The notes beneath the pieces were generated by a model. It saw only the letters and a program-made list of their open reading frames with translations, ran no database searches and was not told where the DNA came from. Shown here one piece after another: positions 7,904-14,196 of a stretch of 45,728 nt of DNA (the stretch's first letter is position 1; each line of letters opens with the position of its first letter). Both the position numbers and the translations under genes were made by a program. Location of the stretch: assembly GCA_900767375.1 (NCBI GenBank), contig CAAFYX010000001.1, forward strand, positions 1-45,728, in the 5' to 3' direction. This DNA is from Rikenellaceae bacterium (GTDB lineage: Bacteria > Bacteroidota > Bacteroidia > Bacteroidales > UBA932).

Positions 7904-8059
7904 ATGATGGTTGAATCCATAAACACAAGAGAGAGCGGGTGTCTCTATATAGGCCCGAGTATAGAAGTTGTCAGAATAAATGTTCAAGGCTTGCTCTGCG
8001 GAAGCCCGTATGAAAACGAGCCGATGGGCGAGAAAGATATTTCGGATGCCTTCGATTAG
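7904..8059 (+). CDS. Small 51-aa protein of the Bacteroidales YxxPxxEVV type
   Basis: This short ORF encodes 51 residues, with a second possible ATG at 7907. It begins 20 bases after a perfect -7 element and ends 10 bases before the fimbrillin-like lipoprotein gene. The peptide contains YIGPSIEVVRINVQGLLCGS followed by an acidic tail (ENEPMGEKDISDAFD). From memory, Bacteroidales genomes carry many tiny proteins with the same plan: an aromatic-x-x-Pro start, an EVV-type strand, LCxS, then a Gly/Glu/Asp-rich end, often beside fimbrillin-type genes. Their function is unknown to me. It has no signal peptide. Spacing and similarity make it more likely a gene than a mere leader. Confidence 0.68.
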   Translation: MMVESINTRESGCLYIGPSIEVVRINVQGLLCGSPYENEPMGEKDISDAFD

Positions 8060-8069
8060 GAATAAATCT

Positions 8070-9944
8070 ATGAAAAATATCGATATGAAAAACATATTTA
8101 CCATAGCGGCTTTGACAGTAGCATCGGTTATCGCTGTCTCCTGCGCAAAGGAAGTTGCGGGAAATTCAGGTCTCATCGCCCACGCAAGTCTCCAGCCTTT
8201 CGAAGCAACCAAGGCAATAGGACAATACAGCTACAATATCGTCTGGGAGGAAAATGACCATATCTCTGTATTGGATGCAAGCGGTTTGAAGGGAGATTTT
8301 GAACTTATAAACGGGCAGGGTACTACCAGCGGAACTTTCCGTTATGGCGGAGAAAAGACATTTACCGCACCGCTATCTGCATTTTATCCGGCATCCATCG
8401 TGACTGAGGACAAGTCTCTTGTCTGGCCCTCCGAACAGTCGGATGTGAAGAATATCGCGAACGTCCCGATGACGGCCACCTCGCCAAAAGCGGAGGGTGA
8501 CATAAACTTCGCCTTCAAGCATCTGGGGGCTGTATTGCAACTTGTCTTTACTGCCAAAAACGGAGAAATCAAGGTGGGATGCATTGACATTACCGCCGAC
8601 CAGGGATTGAGCGGGGAATTTGAAGTCGTGGAGGGTACGGCAAAGATTCTTGCCTCAGAATCGGAAGGGACCATCACGACAGGCGATATCTCCGGCAAGG
8701 GTATCAAAATCTCAGCCGCCGCCACATATCTGAATTTCGCCGTCCCCGCAGGAAATTTCACCAATTTCAAGATAACCATTACGGATATTTCCGGCAAGCA
8801 ATACAGTCTTTCCGCAAAGGATCTTACCCTTGAGCGGGCAACGGTGAACAAGCTGACGTTCGCCCTGTATGCGCAGGATTTGACGTACAATGAGTTCAAA
8901 ATCAGCGGACACACAGTCAGGGTGCAGCGGCCCGCGGATATTCTGGACGCCGGGCTGACTTACAGCGCTTTCGTCGACAATGATGCGCTGATAATTACGG
9001 CCGCCGCTGCCGACAAGGGCACGATTATCTGCAGAAGGGACGATGACAAGATATTCACGGAACATCTCTCCGACGGATTCTATAATTTCGTACTGTCCGA
9101 TTTCAAGAAGGACGTGACCGTCAGTCTGGATCTCTGGCGCCCGTATGTCGTTTTCAATGACCCGGGATTCGAAGCTTTCTGCCTTGAGCGCTATGACGAG
9201 GACAAGGACGGCAAGGTGTCGAGGGAAGAAGCCGGGAAGGTCACCGATATGGATTTCGGGACCAATTCCTTCGCTTCCATTTCAGGGGTTGGAGACTTCC
9301 CGTCGCTGAGCCGCCTCGATTTCGGGACCGGAACCGTTCCTCCCGCCCTTAACCTTACAGGAAATGAGGCTCTCAAGACCATAGATATGGGGGAAAGCGG
9401 CTGCGGTCAACTGTATGATTTCAATTATGTTGACGTTACGAAACCGGAAGTCACAACCAGGCTTTCCATAGGGCAGGTGCTTAAAGTGAACGGTGTCGAA
9501 GCGGTCGTTTGTATTGTCGGCGATGATGACATCTCCGGGACGACCAAGGTGCTTGCCACACAGTCCGACAGTACATTATGGTGGAGTGGAAGCCACGTTG
9601 ACTGCAAGGCGAAAGACAAGGATGGGATGGTGAACACTGAAAAAATACTCGCGAGCGAAAAAGATGATGAAAAAATTGCGTGTGCGGCACGTTATGCCCG
9701 ACATTTCGGTCCGATGTGGTATCTGCCGTCTTTGTTTGAGTTCGAAATTTTCTACAAGGACGAGGAAAAGAACAAGGTTGTCTTCAGCAAGATTTCAGGT
9801 CTGAACTTGGATCATTGGGCGTGGACGTCAACGGAAAGTGACATTTCGCATGCGTACTATATAAGTATTGAAAATCCGGACGAGGGCTGGATTAAGCAAA
9901 AGAACAGCAATGTATTGAGTGTCATTGCGATGAAGAAACTTTGA
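8070..9944 (+). CDS. Fimbrillin-like multidomain lipoprotein
   Basis: A 624-residue lipoprotein; I chose the ATG at 8070 because it directly precedes a signal peptide ending in the lipobox IAVSC (Cys25). The next 260 or so residues resemble the fimbrillin/Mfa-like fold: VWEENDHISVLDASG, then TFTAPLSAFYPAS, then a beta-rich region ending ATVNKLTFALYA. A middle part has an EF-hand-like loop DEDKDGKVSREE (about 376-387) followed by a short leucine-rich-like segment. The C-terminal 150 residues (FGPMWYLPSLFEF ... HWAWTSTES) resemble the FISUMP/DUF1566 or C-type-lectin-like domains of surface proteins. It is probably a surface or pilus-associated adhesin. Codon use is more A+T-rich than in flanking genes, consistent with an accessory gene. 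Confidence 0.82.
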   Translation: MKNIDMKNIFTIAALTVASVIAVSCAKEVAGNSGLIAHASLQPFEATKAIGQYSYNIVWEENDHISVLDASGLKGDFELINGQGTTSGTFRYGGEKTFTAPLSAFYPASIVTEDKSLVWPSEQSDVKNIANVPMTATSPKAEGDINFAFKHLGAVLQLVFTAKNGEIKVGCIDITADQGLSGEFEVVEGTAKILASESEGTITTGDISGKGIKISAAATYLNFAVPAGNFTNFKITITDISGKQYSLSAKDLTLERATVNKLTFALYAQDLTYNEFKISGHTVRVQRPADILDAGLTYSAFVDNDALIITAAAADKGTIICRRDDDKIFTEHLSDGFYNFVLSDFKKDVTVSLDLWRPYVVFNDPGFEAFCLERYDEDKDGKVSREEAGKVTDMDFGTNSFASISGVGDFPSLSRLDFGTGTVPPALNLTGNEALKTIDMGESGCGQLYDFNYVDVTKPEVTTRLSIGQVLKVNGVEAVVCIVGDDDISGTTKVLATQSDSTLWWSGSHVDCKAKDKDGMVNTEKILASEKDDEKIACAARYARHFGPMWYLPSLFEFEIFYKDEEKNKVVFSKISGLNLDHWAWTSTESDISHAYYISIENPDEGWIKQKNSNVLSVIAMKKL

Positions 9945-10000
9945 GTTTTCTCACATAGGAATCAATAATATCAATTAATAGGTTACGTAAAATCAGAATT

Positions 10001-10068
10001 ATCCTGGCAGCTATCTTCTTCATAGTGATTACTGCTCGGTAATATGTCCGCTCGGCGTCTGCCAGGAT
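10001..10068. repeat. 10-bp perfect inverted repeat with 48-base spacer
   Basis: ATCCTGGCAG at 10001-10010 is the exact reverse complement of CTGCCAGGAT at 10059-10068. It lies in the 201-base gap between the converging fimbrillin-like and GH3 genes, downstream of both, and could form a long hairpin in either transcript. No T run follows, so a simple terminator is unlikely. The rest of the gap (9945-10145) shows no gene. Confidence 0.45.
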
Positions 10069-10145
10069 GCCGTAATCTCTTGCGCACCTGATTGGAAAGA
10101 CCGGGATGCGCGTCCTCGCCCCTCTTGTCCAGGACGGGGTATAGA

Positions 10146-12509
10146 TTACTGCATTTCTGAGAAATATACGGTGCGCAGCGGCATCGTTACGCTCTTTCCC
10201 TTGAGGGTGAGAGTGTTCTGGAGGCGTATGTCGGCTGAGGATGCTCCCACCTTTATGATGAAATCACCGCTGTCAATCGTCCACTGCCCGTTGTCATAAT
10301 GCCCGAACTGCTGAGGGGACATCAGGAACTCGACGTGCTTGGTTTCACCTGCTTTGAGGCTCACTCTGCCGAAGCCCTGGAGCCTTATCGGCTGGTAGTC
10401 CTGCTCCTCCGAAGCCGGGGAGACATAGAGCTGCACGGTCTCATCAGCATCCATTTCACCGGAATTGGTCACGTCGAACGCCACCTTGATGGCCTTTGAA
10501 GATGTGCGGGCGGCGGTGTCCATTGACAGGCCGGAGTATTCGAATGTGGTGTAGCTGAGTCCGTATCCGAACGGCCAGGCTATCCTCGGGTCGGCCTGGG
10601 CCGAGTAATCATAGCATACAGGCTCGCGGAGCTCGACTGAAGGGTAGCTGACGCAGAGCTTGCCGGACGGGCTGACTTTGCCGTAGATGATGTCGGCCAG
10701 GGCGTTTCCGCCCTCCTCGCCCGGATACCAGGCCTGTATGACGGCGGCGCACTTTTCAGCGAGGCCGGAAATGACCTGCGCCCGCCCGCCGAACACTACC
10801 AGCACCACCGGCTTGCCAGTGGCAATGAGCTTCTCCACGAAAGCCTCCTGCTCTCCCGGGAGCCGCAGGCTTCCGCGGTCGCGGTTCTCGCCGCACAGGA
10901 AGAGGTTCTCTCCGACCGCGGCGATCACAACGTCGCTCTCCCCGGCCTGGGCCAATGCCTTTTCCATGTCAATCTCCTCGCCGGTCTCCACGCGCCTCCT
11001 CATCCTTCGGAGGAACTCGGCGCGGGAGTCACCGCCCTCGGCGATCTTTGTCTCCTCCTTCTCCGTCCAGTCGCAGCCGCGGGTGTACTCGAGGCTGAAG
11101 CCTTCCGGCAGTCCGGCTTCGAGTCCCTTCTTGAGGTTCACGATGCGCGGGTTGAGGTCGTCAGGCTCTATCCTGTGCCAGAAGTAAACCATTGCCTGAT
11201 ATGTGTAGTCTCCCAGCATTGCCCACATACTGTTGGCGTTAGGGCCGGTGAGGGCGATTTTCTTGCTGTCCTTCAGAGGGAGGATGCCGTTGTTCTTGAG
11301 GAGAACCACTGACTGCGAGGCGAGGTCATAGGCGGTCTGCCTTTCCTCCGGTGAGTCGAACTCGATGTGGCCTTCAGCGAAGAGTGGGGCATCTGCATCG
11401 AGCATTCCGAGGCGTGCTTTCATTGTCAGCACCCTCTTGACGGCGGCCTTGAAGGTCTCCTCTGAGACGAGGCCGAGGTCGAGGGCCTCCTGGACGTGCT
11501 TGTAGTTGTCTCCGGTAGGGAAGTCCACGTGGTTGCCGGCATTGAGGCTGGCTGCTGCCTTGTGGACAGGGTCGCTTTCGGTAGGTATCTGGTTGATGGA
11601 GGTATAGTCGCTGACCATCAGGCCGTCGAAGCCGAGGTAGTCGCGCAGGATTCCGTGCATCAGCTCTTCATTGGCCACAGCGTTCGTGCCGTGGACGGCG
11701 TGGTAGCCGGTCATCACGACCTTGCTGCCGGCGAGGCGTATCATAGCCTCGTGAGGGAGGAGGATTTCCTCCATAAGCTCCTTCTGCTCCGCGTCACCGC
11801 CTCCGCCGTAGCCGAGGAAATGCTTGCTGCAGGCTGCGATGCCCTTGTCCAGGCCGCCTTCCTGAAGGCCCTGGACGAAGGCTGTTCCCATCGCAGCGCT
11901 CAGGTATGCGTCTTCACCGTAGGATTCTTCCAGACGGTTGAAATATGGATTGCGGACTACGTCCACCATTGGGGAGAGGGCGAGCATTCCGCCGATTTTG
12001 CGCAGTGTGGCCGCCGTCTGGACGGTTTTCAGCCTGGCGAGCTCAGGGTTGAAGGAGCAGGCCATTCCGATCTGCTGCGGGTATGTGGTGGCACCGTATG
12101 TCGCCACTCCGGAGAGGACCTCCTCGTGGAACAGGGCGGGGATTCCGTTCGGCGTGTTCTCCTTGATCCAGGTCTGGAGTCCGGCGACGATGTCGCGGAT
12201 GCTGTCAGGGTCGGCCTTCATGTTGCTGGCGTACTGGGAGAAATGGCCGATGCCGTAAGGCATGGCTGCGCGGCACTTGGCAGTGTCGATCCTGCCGTCG
12301 GTCAGGAGGTCGTGGGCGTAGAGGCCGCAGAGCTGTGCGATCCTTTCTTCCTGGGTCATCCTGTCATACAACTCGTCTACCTGCTGCTGCACTGCTTCGT
12401 TCGAGAGCGGCTGTGAGACAGGCTGGAGCTTGAAAGAGCTGGAGGAATTGCACCCGTTGAGTGCTGCGGTCATGAGTATTCCCATAATCCAGAGGCTTTT
12501 GTGTTTCAT
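10146..12509 (-). CDS. Glycoside hydrolase family 3 beta-glycosidase, lipoprotein
   Basis: A 787-residue BglX-like enzyme. It has a signal peptide ending in the lipobox AALNGC (Cys20), so it is anchored in a membrane, facing the periplasm or cell surface. The N-terminal (beta/alpha)8 domain includes EESYGEDAYL, KHFLGYGGG and GFDGLMVSDY, with Asp301 as the expected catalytic nucleophile. The C-terminal alpha/beta sandwich starts near VVLLKNNGILPLKD, followed by a fibronectin type III-like domain from about residue 690 after FGYGLSYTTFEYS. The family hydrolyses terminal beta-linked glucose or xylose; the exact substrate is unknown. No SusC/SusD pair adjoins it. It lies 24 bases downstream of the acyl-CoA synthetase gene and may be read from the same promoter. 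Confidence 0.93.
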   Translation of the reverse strand: MKHKSLWIMGILMTAALNGCNSSSSFKLQPVSQPLSNEAVQQQVDELYDRMTQEERIAQLCGLYAHDLLTDGRIDTAKCRAAMPYGIGHFSQYASNMKADPDSIRDIVAGLQTWIKENTPNGIPALFHEEVLSGVATYGATTYPQQIGMACSFNPELARLKTVQTAATLRKIGGMLALSPMVDVVRNPYFNRLEESYGEDAYLSAAMGTAFVQGLQEGGLDKGIAACSKHFLGYGGGGDAEQKELMEEILLPHEAMIRLAGSKVVMTGYHAVHGTNAVANEELMHGILRDYLGFDGLMVSDYTSINQIPTESDPVHKAAASLNAGNHVDFPTGDNYKHVQEALDLGLVSEETFKAAVKRVLTMKARLGMLDADAPLFAEGHIEFDSPEERQTAYDLASQSVVLLKNNGILPLKDSKKIALTGPNANSMWAMLGDYTYQAMVYFWHRIEPDDLNPRIVNLKKGLEAGLPEGFSLEYTRGCDWTEKEETKIAEGGDSRAEFLRRMRRRVETGEEIDMEKALAQAGESDVVIAAVGENLFLCGENRDRGSLRLPGEQEAFVEKLIATGKPVVLVVFGGRAQVISGLAEKCAAVIQAWYPGEEGGNALADIIYGKVSPSGKLCVSYPSVELREPVCYDYSAQADPRIAWPFGYGLSYTTFEYSGLSMDTAARTSSKAIKVAFDVTNSGEMDADETVQLYVSPASEEQDYQPIRLQGFGRVSLKAGETKHVEFLMSPQQFGHYDNGQWTIDSGDFIIKVGASSADIRLQNTLTLKGKSVTMPLRTVYFSEMQ

Positions 12510-12533
12510 GTTATGTGGCGTTGTGATGATTGG

Positions 12534-14087
12534 CTACTCGTAGAGGAAGCGCTTGATGCTCCGCTTGGGGGTCTTCTCGAACTCCGTCTCACGCTGCTCG
12601 AGGGCTGCGATCTGGCAATATGCCGGAAGGTGGAGGTTGACCGCCTTCCTGGACTGTTCGAGGTTGATGGTCTCTCTTGTAAGGCCTGCCATCTCCAGGG
12701 TCTGGTCCGAGACGTAGACCTTGGCGATGAGCTTGTTGTCGCGCTGGACGACCACGCACTCCTCGAAGATGGAGTAGGTCACTACCTGGTCTTCCGCTTC
12801 CTCCGGGTAAATGTTCTGGCCGTTGGAGCCGAGTATCATGTTCTTCTTCCTTCCGCGGATGAAAATGTATCCGTCCTCGTCGATGATTCCCAGGTCGCCG
12901 GTGCGCAGCCATCCGTGGGAGTCGATGGCTTCCTTCGTGGCGTCCTCGTCCTTGTAGTAGCCCAGCATCACGTTCCTTCCCTTTGCAAGGATTTCTCCCG
13001 GAATGTGCTGTGGATCGCTGCTGAGGACCTTTACGGTCATCCCGGGCACAACCTTTCCGCAGCTGCCCTGACGGACGTCAGGGTAGAACGAGTGGCAGAT
13101 GAGAGGTCCGCACTCGGTCATTCCGTATCCTACGGAGAACTTGAAGTGCCTGCGCCTGAGAGTGCTCTCGGCATCCTTGCTCAGGGCGGCTCCTCCCATG
13201 ATGACCTCCTTGACGGAGCTGCTGGCTATGAACTCCAGGATCGGGATCCCCTTGGCTGAGGAGGTGAGTTTCTCGAATACCAGGGGTACTGAATATATCG
13301 TGTCGGGCTGGACATCCTTTATGGCCTGGACGAGGATGCTCGGTACAGGCGGCTTGGTGAGGATGGTCAGGTGGCAGCCCTTGAGGACTCCGCTGAGGAA
13401 GTCGGTGGCGAATCCGAACATGTGCGCGAGCGGGAGGAGCACCAGTTCCTTTCCGTGCTCCGGGAGCGCTTTGTTACCGAGGATGTACTTGGTGTTCGAG
13501 AGCATCGCTCCGTATGAGAGCATCACTCCTTTCGGATGGCCGCTCGAGCCGCTGGTGTAGCTCAGGAGCATCATATCGTCGAGGTCTTCCTTGATATAGC
13601 TGACATCGGACTGGGTGACTCCGTTCGGGAAACGCTCGTGGTATTTGTTGAGGGCGTTGAGCCTCATCTCGTCGGACTCGTCGTCCATGTCGAGGAGTTC
13701 GGCGAGGTCGATCATTCCCATAGGGCATTTCCCTTTTTCCCAAAGGGAGGCGATACGGCTGCTGGAGAAAAGGAATTTGGCTTCGCAGTGCTCGCAGAGC
13801 TCGATGAGCTGTGCGTCGCTGTAGTCCGGGAGGATGGGCACGCCCACGCAACCGTAGGTGATGATGGCCAGCATGGCTATCACCCAGTTGCGGTAGTTCT
13901 TGTCGCAGAGGGCCACCTTGTCGCCTGGCTGGATGCCCATCTCCTCGAAGATGGTGTGGATGTAGGCCACGGCTGCGGCCACTTCGCCGTAGGTGTAAGG
14001 CTTTTTGGAACCGTAATTGGACAGGGCGGGATAATCCCAGGATCTCTTGAAACTCCTTTCTATCTCTTTAATCAGTGAATCGGTCAT
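12534..14087 (-). CDS. AMP-forming long-chain acyl-CoA synthetase
   Basis: A 517-residue class I adenylate-forming enzyme (ANL superfamily). It contains the phosphate-binding loop LLSYTSGSSGHPKGVML (about 174-190), the aromatic/acid motif YGMTECGP, the hinge region GWLRTGDLGIIDEDGYIFIRG and RKKNMILGSNGQNIYPEE, and the C-terminal catalytic lysine region EFEKTPKRSIKRF. These identify fatty acid-CoA ligases, which activate fatty acids through an acyl-AMP. The length is at the short end for FadD. No beta-oxidation gene adjoins it, so uptake or membrane-lipid recycling is as likely as degradation. It is transcribed divergently from addB and has its own -7 element. Confidence 0.92.
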   Translation of the reverse strand: MTDSLIKEIERSFKRSWDYPALSNYGSKKPYTYGEVAAAVAYIHTIFEEMGIQPGDKVALCDKNYRNWVIAMLAIITYGCVGVPILPDYSDAQLIELCEHCEAKFLFSSSRIASLWEKGKCPMGMIDLAELLDMDDESDEMRLNALNKYHERFPNGVTQSDVSYIKEDLDDMMLLSYTSGSSGHPKGVMLSYGAMLSNTKYILGNKALPEHGKELVLLPLAHMFGFATDFLSGVLKGCHLTILTKPPVPSILVQAIKDVQPDTIYSVPLVFEKLTSSAKGIPILEFIASSSVKEVIMGGAALSKDAESTLRRRHFKFSVGYGMTECGPLICHSFYPDVRQGSCGKVVPGMTVKVLSSDPQHIPGEILAKGRNVMLGYYKDEDATKEAIDSHGWLRTGDLGIIDEDGYIFIRGRKKNMILGSNGQNIYPEEAEDQVVTYSIFEECVVVQRDNKLIAKVYVSDQTLEMAGLTRETINLEQSRKAVNLHLPAYCQIAALEQRETEFEKTPKRSIKRFLYE

Positions 14088-14107
14088 ATCGCTTGGGTAT
14101 GGATGTG

Positions 14108-14115
14108 CAAAGTTA
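14108..14115 (-). promoter_or_regulatory. Bacteroidetes -7 promoter element of the acyl-CoA synthetase gene
   Basis: The minus strand reads TAACTTTG, an exact TAnnTTTG match ending 20 bases before the ATG at 14087. Confidence 0.6.
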
Positions 14116-14138
14116 CAATTTTCTGCGTAAAATATTCA

Positions 14139-14164
14139 GCTTGTGCTATGGTAATGGCACAAGC
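14139..14164. promoter_or_regulatory. 8-bp inverted repeat between divergent promoters
   Basis: GCTTGTGC (14139-14146) and GCACAAGC (14157-14164) form a perfect inverted repeat with a 10-base spacer. It lies between the -7 boxes of the acyl-CoA synthetase gene and addB, over the region where the -33 contacts of both promoters would fall. Its two half-sites are 18 bp apart centre to centre, nearly two helical turns, as in many dimer-bound operators. It may be an operator; no regulator is known. Confidence 0.35.
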
Positions 14165-14170
14165 AATGCG

Positions 14171-14178
14171 TATTTTTG
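14171..14178 (+). promoter_or_regulatory. Bacteroidetes -7 promoter element of addB
   Basis: The plus strand reads TATTTTTG, an exact TAnnTTTG match ending 18 bases before the addB ATG at 14197. Confidence 0.58.
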
Positions 14179-14196
14179 TAGCAAACTATAACCGGT

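Noticed and set aside
10027..10152. GATTACTGC repeated directly at 10027-10035 and 10144-10152, a possible 9-bp target duplication around a 108-base insert
   Set aside because: The enclosed segment has no terminal inverted repeats of a known element, and one copy includes the GH3 stop codon; chance cannot be excluded.
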